A stretch of 47,063 nt of DNA. Source: Alphaproteobacteria bacterium. GTDB taxonomy: Bacteria; Pseudomonadota; Alphaproteobacteria; Rickettsiales; JABCZZ01. The notes beneath the pieces were generated by a model. That model was not told the DNA's origin. It was given only the letters and a program-made list of their open reading frames with translations, and did no database searches. Location: NCBI GenBank assembly GCA_013288985.1, contig JABDAT010000006.1, positions 1 to 47,063 of the forward strand. Direction: 5' to 3'. The translations under genes and the position numbers were made by a program. Positions 17,921 to 27,462 of the stretch are shown here, one piece after another (within the stretch, counting starts at the first letter, position 1; every line of letters starts with the position of its first letter).

Positions 17921-18121
17921 ATGCAGGCAATTATCAACGGCGAAACGCATCTCTTTGCACCTTCTAGCACACTGGCAACCCTGGTGGAGGCTCTGGCGCT
18001 TGATGTGCGCAAAGTAGCCATTGAACAGAATCTTACGATTATACCGCGTTCATTATACGGCCAGACGCCTATTGCAGACGGCGACAGAATCGAAATAGTC
18101 CAGTTCATCGGCGGGGGATAA
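17921..18121 (+). CDS. thiS: Sulfur carrier protein ThiS
   Basis: The 66-residue ubiquitin-like protein ends in Gly-Gly-Gly. The C-terminal glycine pair is the tail that is adenylated and thiocarboxylated in thiazole synthesis. MQAIINGE at the start, [17 protein letters not shown] in the middle and IVQFIGGG at the end fit ThiS. It lies one base before thiG, the enzyme that takes sulfur from it. The usual ThiS length is 65-70 residues. Confidence 0.93.
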   Translation: MQAIINGETHLFAPSSTLATLVEALALDVRKVAIEQNLTIIPRSLYGQTPIADGDRIEIVQFIGGG

Positions 18122-18122
18122 T

Positions 18123-18887
18123 ATGGATGATCTGCTGATTATCGCCGGCCGCCAGTTTAGTTCACGCCTGCTGGTGGGCACCGGCAAATATAAGGATTTT
18201 GCCCAGACTCAGGCAGCCACCCAGGCATCCGGCGCGCAAATCGTAACGGTAGCGCTGCGCCGCGCGAGTCTTGCAGGCGGCAAAAGCTCCCTTCAGGATT
18301 TTCTTGACCCCAGGCATTATACCTATCTGCCCAACAGCGCCGGCTGCTACACTGCCGAGGAGGCGGTGCGCACCTTGCGCTTAGCACGCGAAGCAGGCGG
18401 GTGGACACTCGTGAAACTGGAAGTGATAGGCGATGCTAAAACGCTCTACCCGGACACGCATGAAACGCTTAAGGCTGCTTCCATCCTTATAAAAGAAGGG
18501 TTTGAAGTCATGGCCTATACCAATGACGATCCGGTCATCGCCAAAAAACTGGAAGCGCTGGGATGCGTCGCCGTTATGCCGCTTGCCGCCCCTATCGGCT
18601 CAGGCCTTGGCATACAGAATCCTTTAGCCATTCGCACGATTGTAGAAAATGCCGGCGTCCCTATTCTCGTCGATGCGGGCGTGGGCACAGCGTCCGATGC
18701 TGCCATTGCCATGGAGCTGGGTTGCGACGGGGTGCTCATGAACACCGCCATCGCTGAAGCTGATGATCCGATCATGATGGCCGCCGCCATGAAACACGCG
18801 GTAATTGCAGGCAGGTTTGCCTATAAGGCGGGAAGAATGCCAAAGCGCACAAACGCTAGCGCGCACAACAAAAGTAATTTCAACTAA
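18123..18887 (+). CDS. thiG: Thiazole synthase
   Basis: This 254-residue TIM-barrel enzyme forms the thiazole phosphate of thiamine from deoxyxylulose phosphate, dehydroglycine and ThiS-thiocarboxylate. Signatures are [30 protein letters not shown] and WTLVKLEV, where Lys98 is the expected Schiff-base residue. The phosphate-binding part reads [20 protein letters not shown]. It is translationally close to thiS. No thiO, thiE or thiF follows; the 3' end overlaps virD4 by four bases tail-to-tail. Confidence 0.96.
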   Translation: MDDLLIIAGRQFSSRLLVGTGKYKDFAQTQAATQASGAQIVTVALRRASLAGGKSSLQDFLDPRHYTYLPNSAGCYTAEEAVRTLRLAREAGGWTLVKLEVIGDAKTLYPDTHETLKAASILIKEGFEVMAYTNDDPVIAKKLEALGCVAVMPLAAPIGSGLGIQNPLAIRTIVENAGVPILVDAGVGTASDAAIAMELGCDGVLMNTAIAEADDPIMMAAAMKHAVIAGRFAYKAGRMPKRTNASAHNKSNFN

Positions 18888-20743
18888 GCCTCCACAGGCG
18901 GGCTGGGGGGCTTAGGCGGAGAAACGGGCGGTTGGGGCGCTGCGGCGGCAGGAGGTGCTTTTTCCGCTGGTTTTTCCGGTTCCTTAGGCGCTGCTTTTTT
19001 CTTGCGCGGATCATATGGTTCCTGAGTAGGCACATAGGAAGGCGGCGGACCGCTTTTTCTTGGACTCTTGGGGTTATAGACACGCTTCATGAAGAACGGA
19101 TCCTGGAAATAGAAAATCTTTTTGGTCTTAATGGGCGCAGTGGATTCGATAAGAATAATCTGTTCGTCGCGCGGCAGGGTAATCACTTCCTGGGGCAACA
19201 ATAAAGCGCGCTGCACTTCCGATTCATTGGTGGTGCGTGATTGCGGGTTGAAATCAAGGAACTTGGGTTTGTTATTGGAATATTGCTTCACCGTTTTATT
19301 GCCGACAAGTTCAGAAATCAGTTTAGCGGTTTCCACGTTGTTGGCAGAGAATGTGATGCGGTAATAGGAGTTGGAGAGGAATGAGTTCATCCCCGCATCT
19401 TCATAAATTCCCTTTAATTGCTGCGTATCTTGCACAATCAGGAAGAGCTTCACACGGTATCCGCGGAAATAGGCGATGCCGGTTTTAAATTGCTCCATCT
19501 CGCCTAAGGTGGGGAACTCGTCCATCATGAACAATACGCCATATGGCTCATCTTTACCCGGCATTTTGCGCGTCAAGAAGTCGGTCGCCTGCTGGTAAAA
19601 TACTTTGAGCAAGGGCTCTAAGCGCTGCAAGTTGTCCGGCGTAACGCCGCAGAACACGGAGATTTTCTGTTTTTTCATCTGCTGCAGATCAAAATCGCTC
19701 GACGCCGTGCCGGTATCAATCAAGGGGTTGGCCCAAAGTTCCAGGCCGGAGTTAAGCGTTGAAACTACGCCGGAGCGTTCTTTATCCGCTTTCTGCAGGA
19801 ATGCGGCGATGTTCATGTAAGATACGGGATGGATTTTTTTGCCAATCGTATCCAGCACTACTGCCAAGCTATACACCACGTCATCACTGCGCATAGTGCG
19901 CACCACTTCGCCGAAAGAACATACTTTATCGGGCACAGCGCAGAGATAAAGAATCACGCCCAAGAGCAGTGATCGCGCTTCGTTCTGCCAGAATTCCTGT
20001 TCGGGGAGGATAAGATTACAGATTTTCTGCACGTCATCGACCATCTGGCCGGGCTTGCTGGAAATCCAATCCAGCGGGTTATAGCAATGCGTGCGGCCGT
20101 CAGGATCGGCAGGATTCCAGAGGAACACTTTCTGTTTGAGCACCTTCTCGCGGTAACCGCTGGTAAGCTCGTGGTTTTCCATTTTAATATCGTGGCAGAT
20201 AAGCGAATCTTCCCAGAACACCAGGTTGGGAATTACGAAGCCCACACCTTTACCCGAACCGGTTGGAGCAAAGAGCAATACATGCTGGAAGTCATCGGCA
20301 ATGAGATAATTATTGGCTCCGGTTCGCCCAAGCAGCAGGCCTTTTTTAGCGCGCAGATTGGCCGCTTTGAGTTCAAGTTCCGAAGCCCAGTGAGCATCGC
20401 CGTGCAGCGATTCTTTCTTTTTGAAAGGCCTGAAATCGATGAGCGGCGCGCGCATGGTGTAAAGCAGTATCAGGCTGAAACCCAAGGAAATAGCTGTCGG
20501 CGCAAAAAGCTTGATCAGATAGTCTTTAGGAAATGTGTAGCGGGTGCGATAATCCCACCAGCTAAAGAAATGGTAATGGATAAGGGTATAAAGATATTTG
20601 GGATCATGCACGCTGGGCTGCAGGTACTGTTTGCCATCGAACCAGAATACAGTCCCCAGCATAGCGCCATATAACGGCGTCAGCATCACGAGCACTATAA
20701 TGACTAAAATGGTAATCTTGGTCGAAAATGGTTTACTTGCCAT
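18884..20743 (-). CDS. virD4: Type IV secretion coupling protein VirD4
   Basis: The 619-residue inner-membrane ATPase selects substrates and feeds them to the secretion channel. Two N-terminal hydrophobic segments lie at about 9-33 and 77-98. The Walker A APTGSGKG is at about 159-166 and the Walker [10 protein letters not shown] at about 384-392. PILAVDD-type variants are absent and the domain looks intact. The C-terminal 60 residues are rich in Pro, Ala and Lys/Glu, a low-complexity tail also seen in Rickettsiales VirD4. It is the last gene of the secretion operon, 20 bases after virB11. Confidence 0.95.
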   Translation of the reverse strand: MASKPFSTKITILVIIVLVMLTPLYGAMLGTVFWFDGKQYLQPSVHDPKYLYTLIHYHFFSWWDYRTRYTFPKDYLIKLFAPTAISLGFSLILLYTMRAPLIDFRPFKKKESLHGDAHWASELELKAANLRAKKGLLLGRTGANNYLIADDFQHVLLFAPTGSGKGVGFVIPNLVFWEDSLICHDIKMENHELTSGYREKVLKQKVFLWNPADPDGRTHCYNPLDWISSKPGQMVDDVQKICNLILPEQEFWQNEARSLLLGVILYLCAVPDKVCSFGEVVRTMRSDDVVYSLAVVLDTIGKKIHPVSYMNIAAFLQKADKERSGVVSTLNSGLELWANPLIDTGTASSDFDLQQMKKQKISVFCGVTPDNLQRLEPLLKVFYQQATDFLTRKMPGKDEPYGVLFMMDEFPTLGEMEQFKTGIAYFRGYRVKLFLIVQDTQQLKGIYEDAGMNSFLSNSYYRITFSANNVETAKLISELVGNKTVKQYSNNKPKFLDFNPQSRTTNESEVQRALLLPQEVITLPRDEQIILIESTAPIKTKKIFYFQDPFFMKRVYNPKSPRKSGPPPSYVPTQEPYDPRKKKAAPKEPEKPAEKAPPAAAAPQPPVSPPKPPSPPVEA

Positions 20744-20763
20744 AGCACAGCCGCTCTTGCGCG

Positions 20764-21744
20764 TTACGCGCTTTCTTTAAAATAAATCTCCGAGACAAAG
20801 CGACGTCCTTTGTCACCACGCTTGAGCTGGATGATAACATTGATAACGGTTTCGACATAGTCTTTTACCTGTTCGCGCGTAATGCCAAGGCCGGCTTGCA
20901 TAATCATAAGAATTAACTGCTCAATAGCAAGCAGCGGCGTATCGGCATGCAGCGTGGAAATGGAGCCGGGATGGCCGGTATTGACCGCGCGCAAATAACT
21001 GAACGCTTCCTTGCCGCGCAATTCGCCCACCATAATGCGGTCGGGACGTAAACGAAGACAGGCTTCGATTAAATCCTGCGTCGTCACCTGGGCACGTCCC
21101 TGGCCGCCCTTAGAGGAGATTAAATGCACCCGGTTGGGAATATGGGTAATGTCAATTTCACGCGCATCCTCACAGGTAATAATACGCTCGCTGGGAGGAA
21201 TGGTTTTAAGCACCGCATTTAAAAATGTCGTTTTACCGGTGGAAGTACCCCCGCTCACGATAATATTTTTTCTGGCCAGCACCGCCGTGCGGATAAACTC
21301 TTTTATATTGCCGCTGTCGAGCAATTCGCGCAGCTTCTTATCCACTTCATTCTCGGTTTTTCTTACCATCGTGGCCTGGAAGGCGCCCAATGCTTCATAG
21401 CTATCCAAATCCATATTGAGGATGGTCTGTTTGCGGATAGAGAAGGCAACGGTACCCGTCTCACAGGCGGGAGGGTATACGATCTGGATGCGGTATCCAT
21501 CGGGTAAATTAGCGGATAAAAGTGGATTTTCTTCGCTTATACGCTGTTCGGTTGATTGCGCCACAAGACGCGCCAGACTCTTTAAATGATCTAAATCGAA
21601 CTCCGGGATGTCATAGCGCTGCATCTCGCCATATACTTCGATCCACGCTTCCTTCGGGCGATTGATGGAAACTTCACTTACTCCCTGCTTCTCAAAAATA
21701 CTTTTGAGGGGAGCTAAATATGTTTCTAAGGCGATGATACTCAT
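20764..21744 (-). CDS. virB11: Type IV secretion ATPase VirB11
   Basis: The 326-residue hexameric traffic ATPase works at the cytoplasmic base of the channel. The Walker A GGTSTGKT is at 165-172. CEDAREID follows as the Asp box, RAQVTTQDLIEACLRLRPD as the conserved helix, and GELRGKEAF as Walker B. A typical N-terminal domain precedes them (VSEVSINRPKEAWIE). The length is standard. The ATG shares one base with the virB10 stop (TAATG), indicating coupled translation. Confidence 0.96.
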   Translation of the reverse strand: MSIIALETYLAPLKSIFEKQGVSEVSINRPKEAWIEVYGEMQRYDIPEFDLDHLKSLARLVAQSTEQRISEENPLLSANLPDGYRIQIVYPPACETGTVAFSIRKQTILNMDLDSYEALGAFQATMVRKTENEVDKKLRELLDSGNIKEFIRTAVLARKNIIVSGGTSTGKTTFLNAVLKTIPPSERIITCEDAREIDITHIPNRVHLISSKGGQGRAQVTTQDLIEACLRLRPDRIMVGELRGKEAFSYLRAVNTGHPGSISTLHADTPLLAIEQLILMIMQAGLGITREQVKDYVETVINVIIQLKRGDKGRRFVSEIYFKESA

Positions 21745-22961
21745 TATTCTATGAAACGTGACTGGCTATGAATACCGTAGGGAAACACCAGATCATGGTT
21801 GACAAATACATTCACTGGAGTGCCTTGATCAATAGAAATAGTGGGGCTCAGATTCAGCACATTGCCTGTAATGGATTTGCCTACATCCCCAATATTGCTG
21901 ACTGCCTGCTGCATAGCGGTCGCGGTCGGTGAACTGGTAGTAGTCGTGCCGCCGCCGCCTGTAGTGGTTGTTTGTTCCTGATTCCCAAACAAACCATCAC
22001 CCGCCGCTGCCACCCCAATATCAAGCGAACTTGTAAGAAGCGCAGTAGAAAACATTTCAAAATATTTATTATCTACGTCACCTCCGGATCCTGCGCGGCC
22101 CAATGCGTCAATACCCGGAGAATCAATAGCAACATCCACACCGTCAGGGCGAATTACCCGTGTCCAAATAATGAAAACGCGCGCCTGGCCTTTTCTGATA
22201 GATGCATTATAGGTGCCGATAAGACGCGAACCTTTGGGAATCAATACATCCCTGCCCATCTCAGCATATACATCGTGGCTTACAATAGCGCGGATGGGGC
22301 CCGGCAAATCAGAATTTATCGCCGTCTCCAATATGCCCTGAATGATTTTGCCTTGGGCGATTGTAATATTAAGATCACCCATTTTCGTGGCGTCCACACG
22401 TCCGGCACCATCCGACTGAGCAACACTTTGCGCGAATGCGGAATTAGGATCATTGCCTACACTCGTCGCCGATTTTCCTTGAGATTTTGATCCCAGCAGC
22501 GATTTTGATCCGGTTCCCCCAGACATAATCATGCTGGAATGAATGCGCGCTTTAAGCGCCTCATCGTCCGGTCCTTTACTGACATGCACTTCGGGCGTAG
22601 GAGGCGCTGTCAAAACAGGAGGCGGAGGGGGTGGCGGTGGCGTAGCGGCGACAGGCTCAGGGGGCGGGGGCGCCGGGAAAGCCCCTTGCGAGCTGATTTC
22701 AATAGAAGGCGTTGGCGGCGCTGCCACCACCGTATCTTTATGCGTTGGTTTGGGTTCTTCTTTCGGAGGCGATCCGGAGAAAAACAACGACCTGACAACA
22801 ATAAAGATGAATACCGCCGCAAGCAGCAACACAAATATCATTCTGCCAGGCGCAGAAGCAACTGCAGGAGCGCCGGTTTCAAGGGGCGCGCCTTCCGCTT
22901 CACCGCCCTCGGCAGCACCTTCATTATGGAGGAATTCGTCTTTATCGTTTCCGTTGCTCAT
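21744..22961 (-). CDS. virB10: Type IV secretion core-complex protein VirB10
   Basis: This 405-residue protein spans both membranes. A short cytoplasmic N-terminus precedes one transmembrane segment at 41-60. A Pro-rich periplasmic rod at about 66-130 with long proline runs leads into the TrbI/VirB10 beta-barrel domain, about residues 195-405. GDLNITIAQGKIIQGILETAI, GSRLIGTY and the final VFVNHDLVFP are conserved elements. A Ser/Thr/Gly-rich loop near 335-355 lies where the outer-membrane antenna helices are found. It is separated from virB9 by 41 bases. Confidence 0.94.
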   Translation of the reverse strand: MSNGNDKDEFLHNEGAAEGGEAEGAPLETGAPAVASAPGRMIFVLLLAAVFIFIVVRSLFFSGSPPKEEPKPTHKDTVVAAPPTPSIEISSQGAFPAPPPPEPVAATPPPPPPPPVLTAPPTPEVHVSKGPDDEALKARIHSSMIMSGGTGSKSLLGSKSQGKSATSVGNDPNSAFAQSVAQSDGAGRVDATKMGDLNITIAQGKIIQGILETAINSDLPGPIRAIVSHDVYAEMGRDVLIPKGSRLIGTYNASIRKGQARVFIIWTRVIRPDGVDVAIDSPGIDALGRAGSGGDVDNKYFEMFSTALLTSSLDIGVAAAGDGLFGNQEQTTTTGGGGTTTTSSPTATAMQQAVSNIGDVGKSITGNVLNLSPTISIDQGTPVNVFVNHDLVFPYGIHSQSRFIE

Positions 22962-23002
22962 GACATTCCCTGCGCCGCTATTTAGATATTAATACCCACC
23001 AT

Positions 23003-23752
23003 CTAAGGACGCGATATTTTTTCATTATACACACACACTAAGGCATCGCCCTGTCGCAAAGTGAAGCGGGGCGATACAGTATCCACCACCCAGTACTCTC
23101 CTGCGCGACGCGAAGAAATGCTTCTTTCCTTACCTCCGGCAGACACTGTAAAAATACGCGGTACAGTTACGGAAGGAGGAAATTTAAAATAGGTGGCGAC
23201 GCCATCGTCAAATATTTTAACAGGCGCAATAGAGTCATTGCCCGTAAAGGTATAATTATAATTATACGCGGCACCCGTCGCGGCATTACCCGCCGTGCCG
23301 CGCGCATCATCCGAATAAGCCGCGGCAAGAGGCAAGCCGCTTTTTTTATCATCCGGATAAAAGAAGCGTATTACATAGGAAAGTTCTTCATTGGGAGCCA
23401 CGGGTGTCGGCACTGCGACCAGATCAAACTGATAGGCATGCTTGTTAGTCACCACGGTCATATTGGTGCGCGCATTTGCCGACATGGCGCGGATAAACAA
23501 GCGCCTGCCCGCAGGCACTATCTGAAAGCCAATGCGGTCGCCTACTGAAATAGTTTCAATTTCCTCTTGCAGCCCAAACTCAATATTGGACTGATATCCG
23601 TAGTGCGTTACCACATTAAAAACATCGTTCTCACTGTAGACAAACGTTTTGATGCGACTATCGGTCGCTACCGGGACAGGAACATCGGCACCCCATGCGG
23701 GCACGCACAATAAAAGGAATAGACAGCAAAATATATTACTACGCATTGTCAT
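23003..23752 (-). CDS. virB9: Type IV secretion core-complex protein VirB9
   Basis: The 249-residue secreted protein has a signal peptide (cleavage after WGA near residue 22). The N-terminal domain has SRIKTFVYSENDVFNV and SVGDRIGFQIVPAGRRLFI. The C-terminal domain carries PVKIFDDGVATYFKFP, the strand that contacts VirB7 and VirB10 in model systems. The length is usual for VirB9. No VirB7 lipoprotein gene is seen beside it. Its ATG overlaps the virB8 stop (ATGA); a second ATG two codons later is also possible. Confidence 0.94.
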   Translation of the reverse strand: MTMRSNIFCCLFLLLCVPAWGADVPVPVATDSRIKTFVYSENDVFNVVTHYGYQSNIEFGLQEEIETISVGDRIGFQIVPAGRRLFIRAMSANARTNMTVVTNKHAYQFDLVAVPTPVAPNEELSYVIRFFYPDDKKSGLPLAAAYSDDARGTAGNAATGAAYNYNYTFTGNDSIAPVKIFDDGVATYFKFPPSVTVPRIFTVSAGGKERSISSRRAGEYWVVDTVSPRFTLRQGDALVCVYNEKISRP

Positions 23753-24450
23753 TGTATTGTATCATCATCCACCTGGTAGCCAAGTACGCGAAAACCTATA
23801 GGATTGAGATAACGATCCTCAGCGGTTAAGTTAAGTTCCGCATATTTAAACTCAATCAATATCAACTTCTGCATCACCCTGGAACCACTATTGCCTTTTT
23901 CTGATATCTGAGCTCTTATTAAGTATCTACGCGATTCTTCACCGCCTTGCAAGCTTGGTTTATCAAGAAACTTGATGCTGGAGATATGCACTTCACGGGT
24001 GCCCGACTGGCCAAGCCGTGAACTTGGGCTATCAGGATTGCTCGTGATGATCTCGCGCTGGTATTTTGCGAATACCGTGGGCTCCGAAAGAACGCGGACA
24101 ATATTATAATTATAATAATTGCGATCGGGAGTACCTAAGAAACTCTCGCGCGCGCGAATATATTCCACCATGAAATATTGATTGATTGACTCATTGGCCG
24201 TGAGCTCGCGCGCCTTCAAAGGCTCCACGACCTGGGTAATGCCTGATTTCTGATCTACTTGTATAACGAAGGGCTCAACAGACTTAAGCGGCACAAGCTG
24301 GGATATAGAAAATGTCGCGGCAATAGAACATAAAAGGGAAAGCAGTGTTACCAACGCTAGGATATTACGCTGAACGATAACGAATTGGTAACGATCAACA
24401 TACCAATTCTTTTTATCACCTTGGGACTCGTCTTTTTTATTGGCTGACAC
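23749..24450 (-). CDS. virB8: Type IV secretion inner-membrane protein VirB8
   Basis: The 233-residue bitopic protein has a transmembrane segment at about 30-53 followed by a periplasmic NTF2-like domain. VEPFVIQVDQKSGITQVVEP after the membrane segment and the terminal RYLNPIGFRVLGYQVDDD fit VirB8. VirB8 helps assemble the core complex and pilus. The start is GTG at 24448-24450 with a weak Shine-Dalgarno. It follows virB6 after a 114-base gap, the only sizeable gap inside the operon, and overlaps virB9 by four bases. Confidence 0.93.
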   Translation of the reverse strand: MSANKKDESQGDKKNWYVDRYQFVIVQRNILALVTLLSLLCSIAATFSISQLVPLKSVEPFVIQVDQKSGITQVVEPLKARELTANESINQYFMVEYIRARESFLGTPDRNYYNYNIVRVLSEPTVFAKYQREIITSNPDSPSSRLGQSGTREVHISSIKFLDKPSLQGGEESRRYLIRAQISEKGNSGSRVMQKLILIEFKYAELNLTAEDRYLNPIGFRVLGYQVDDDTIQ

Positions 24451-24564
24451 TTCTGTTTGCTATCAGTTTGGAGACATTATTTAGGCTTCAGTCAAATTAA
24501 CACTATTTTTATCAGATGCAATTCCTAATGATAGCCTGACGCTATATCGCATCATTATTCATCG
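24451..24564 (-). other. Gap between virB6 and virB8
   Basis: This is the position where a VirB7 lipoprotein gene might be expected. The only minus-strand reading frame is a 24-codon one with no lipobox cysteine. I see no clear terminator. It may hold an internal promoter or processing site, but nothing specific is visible. Confidence 0.35.
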
Positions 24565-27462
24565 TTATATAAGCGATTGCCCCATTAATGCGAGCTTGCT
24601 TAGCAGACTGTTGTAATCCTCATCACTTTTGGCATTCGCTAATTCTCCCTCTATGCTTTGCAGTTTTCCGTTAAACAAATCCAGTTGATCCTGGGGGAGT
24701 GAGTTTTGCGCCATAGCCATGCTGACCCGGCTCTTGAGATCCTGGAGGGCGCCGGCAACATTGCTGTGAAGATGCGCCGGAGGCGCCCATACGCCTGCAT
24801 CCGCAGAGGAAGGCTGCCCGCTTACATCAGACATGGCGCCAGCCTGACCGATAGAATCGGCAGTGACGCCCGCACCTATCAGATCGGCATAACTATTCGC
24901 AGCAGGGGCGGAAGAAGAACTATCCTGCCCCGTCGGCGAATATCCCGGACCGGCAGAAGACTGGGGCTGACTATCATCGTCCCAGCTATTCACCGTATCA
25001 TCCGCCGCTTGCAGATTGTTAAATCCTGGCAGCATAGAAGACACTCCCCCACCTCTTATGAATTGCCTCTGCACCGACTCAAGACGCTGGATAACAGGAG
25101 CATATTGCGCGGGGTATCTTGCTGCCGCCAGATCATTGCGGGCCTTTGCCATCACGCCTTCAATCTGCTGTACTTGATGGGGCTGAAACAGATAGGGCGC
25201 CGCTTGCAATTGCGCTTGTAATCCATCAATTAAAGTAGTGGCTTCACTCTTAAGATCCACCGGACTTAGGGGGGCTTCTCCAGCGCCAATATCTGAAGGC
25301 ATTTTTAGAAATCCGCCATACATATTTTTGCCCAGCAAGCCGCCTTCTTTGAGCACATGGCCATATTCCTCAACTTGCCGGCGCTCGGATCGTTTCCGTG
25401 CCAGAAGCTGGGTCACGTCATCCCCTCTTAAATGTCCAGCACTATCCAGGCTGCTTTCCTGGATAAATTTGCCGGTTTCATCACGCCTGCCCAATATACC
25501 GCGCAGTTTCTGCCTGCCCTGCTTTGCCTGCATGACTGCATAATCGGCTGCCGTCAGATTGCGTTGAATGAGAGGTTCATTGCCCGCCGCAATTGCACTA
25601 TTCCTGCTGGCGCTTTCCAGCCTTGTACGCGCCGCCTGCAGTGCCACCAAATCGGTTGCAGGGATTGTTTTGAGTTCATGCAATGCATCCTGCATCAGTT
25701 TTTGATTCTTCAGCTTCAGGTTCTGTACTTTCTCCAGTTCTTTTCTCATCACATCGCGGCGGTATTCAACTTTCTGCAATTCAGCCAACTCTGTATTGCT
25801 TAGATTATTTGAACCATGCAAGAATCCGTCAACTCCAGCCTTAAGGCTGCTTGTAATGCGCTCACCCCACTTAGGCCTCAATCCGGTATTTTTCGACAAC
25901 TGGCTTTTAAAATTAGCAAATCCCGCCTCAATAGACTCAAGTCCGATGTAGTTGATTTTAATGCCCGGAGTGTTGGCAGCAGGACTGCCTGAAAGCGCCG
26001 CGGCAAAGGGCAAGCCGCCCAGTTCCTTTGCAAACTCCGGCGCTTTCTCAAGAAAATCGGATAACACCAGGCCAATCACCCAGAATGCTATGCAGCGGGT
26101 AACCAGAAATATCACAAAGTCGTATTTTTCCATCATATTCCAGAGAGAATATACATAACGTTGCCCATCTGCGCTGATAACGGCACTGGGAGGAAGCGGC
26201 GTGCCCCCAGGCATGCCGGTCGTAGGAGTGATGGGAGGATAGGCGGGACTCATGCAAACAAGCGCCGTAGTGGTGATGGGAATCTGGCTTTTTGCAGTAT
26301 CGGTGGGATCCCATGCCGGGGGAGTTGGAACCGGGGTATATTCACAAATGCCGCAACTATGCCGCGATGCGGTAAATGCGCTGACGCTGGCAGTATCGTT
26401 ATATTCGGTAAGCAGGCCGGACAGATTGAAGAAAAATCCGCCCACTTGCGCCACCACCAATCCAATCATCGCGAGAATGCCAAAAGTAATAATTATCTGC
26501 ACTGTGTAGGATGTTAAATGCTTAATCCACTGCTCAAAAAGCTTCTGTGTGGTTTTAAACAAGGCAAAGCTCAGGAATATGGGCGCCACAATAAACAGGA
26601 AACTAATAAGCACTACGGCAGAAAGATAGGCCAAGAGCGCTCTGGCATACATTCCGGCATACATGATTATCGTGGTGATAATAAATACAAGTATCACCGG
26701 CATATTGTATAATAATGCAAGCGCAATGCTGGCGATGATGCTTTGGCAATAAGGGGAGGCATTGCTTAACGTCGATCCATTGCCGCTGGTCGCTGTATGA
26801 AAAGCAGGCGTAGCATTCGTAGAATCGGCGGTTATTAATCCCATAACATTTGCAATGACACTGTCGGGATAATTAATCGAAGAGGGCGATCCCGCAGCAG
26901 CAGCGCCCCCAGGACTTAAGACCCCAAGCACTATATCGGCTCCTCCCCCTGCCACTCCCATAAAAAATTTATAGGCGATCCCTATGCCAAATTCCGCCTG
27001 CGTCGCAAACAGGTAAACCAGCGCTATTTTAAAAAACATGATCATCGTGTTTTTAATAGTGAAGTGATTCATGCCCGTGGTAATGCCGATGCCAAAAATA
27101 ATCACGACCAGCGTCAGCATTATGCTGATAGGCTGGGCAAGCGCCTCTTGCACGGAACAATACATGGCAGACATAGCCTGCCCCACCGTACTGTTAAAAA
27201 TGCACAGAACGCGTGTATACACTCCTCCCGTGCTGCATGCGTTAACGGCGGTGGCGGCATTTACGTTGCTGCCGCTATCGGTCATCGTAGTAAATAAATT
27301 GCCTGACGGCGTGCCGCCGCTACACGTAAATGGCGATCCCGGCGCAATCGCTGCTGTTGCTGACTGGGACAACACGACACCCATACAGCAAAGCAATATA
27401 AAACATCCCATTGCCTGCAGAAAGCGGCGGAAATATTTTTGGTTATTGCAATAATATTTCAT
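24565..27462 (-). CDS. virB6: VirB6/TrbL-family channel protein with long C-terminal extension
   Basis: The 965-residue protein is about three times the length of Agrobacterium VirB6. A signal-like hydrophobic segment (about 15-38) and five to seven membrane segments between about 105 and 480 form the VirB6 core, including FALFKTTQKLFEQWIKHLTSY. A cysteine-containing loop lies at about 365-410 (HSCGICEY). Residues from about 490 to 965 are hydrophilic, with a helical, coiled-coil-like stretch (ELAELQKVEYRRDVMRKEL) and a Ser/Pro/Gly-rich part. Extended VirB6 proteins are known from rickettsial rvh systems, where several copies occur; only one is present here. ATGA overlap with virB4. Confidence 0.88.
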   Translation of the reverse strand: MKYYCNNQKYFRRFLQAMGCFILLCCMGVVLSQSATAAIAPGSPFTCSGGTPSGNLFTTMTDSGSNVNAATAVNACSTGGVYTRVLCIFNSTVGQAMSAMYCSVQEALAQPISIMLTLVVIIFGIGITTGMNHFTIKNTMIMFFKIALVYLFATQAEFGIGIAYKFFMGVAGGGADIVLGVLSPGGAAAAGSPSSINYPDSVIANVMGLITADSTNATPAFHTATSGNGSTLSNASPYCQSIIASIALALLYNMPVILVFIITTIIMYAGMYARALLAYLSAVVLISFLFIVAPIFLSFALFKTTQKLFEQWIKHLTSYTVQIIITFGILAMIGLVVAQVGGFFFNLSGLLTEYNDTASVSAFTASRHSCGICEYTPVPTPPAWDPTDTAKSQIPITTTALVCMSPAYPPITPTTGMPGGTPLPPSAVISADGQRYVYSLWNMMEKYDFVIFLVTRCIAFWVIGLVLSDFLEKAPEFAKELGGLPFAAALSGSPAANTPGIKINYIGLESIEAGFANFKSQLSKNTGLRPKWGERITSSLKAGVDGFLHGSNNLSNTELAELQKVEYRRDVMRKELEKVQNLKLKNQKLMQDALHELKTIPATDLVALQAARTRLESASRNSAIAAGNEPLIQRNLTAADYAVMQAKQGRQKLRGILGRRDETGKFIQESSLDSAGHLRGDDVTQLLARKRSERRQVEEYGHVLKEGGLLGKNMYGGFLKMPSDIGAGEAPLSPVDLKSEATTLIDGLQAQLQAAPYLFQPHQVQQIEGVMAKARNDLAAARYPAQYAPVIQRLESVQRQFIRGGGVSSMLPGFNNLQAADDTVNSWDDDSQPQSSAGPGYSPTGQDSSSSAPAANSYADLIGAGVTADSIGQAGAMSDVSGQPSSADAGVWAPPAHLHSNVAGALQDLKSRVSMAMAQNSLPQDQLDLFNGKLQSIEGELANAKSDEDYNSLLSKLALMGQSLI

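Noticed and set aside
17884-18108. Upstream extension of the aroQ frame
   Set aside because: It lies antisense to thiS, and dehydroquinase homology starts exactly at the ATG at 17883.
22543-22992. Glycine-rich 149-codon open frame on the plus strand
   Set aside because: It is the antisense image of the Pro-rich rod of virB10; its low-complexity Gly runs come from proline codons.
24451-24564. Possible VirB7 gene between virB6 and virB8
   Set aside because: The only frame is 24 codons and lacks a signal peptide and lipobox cysteine.
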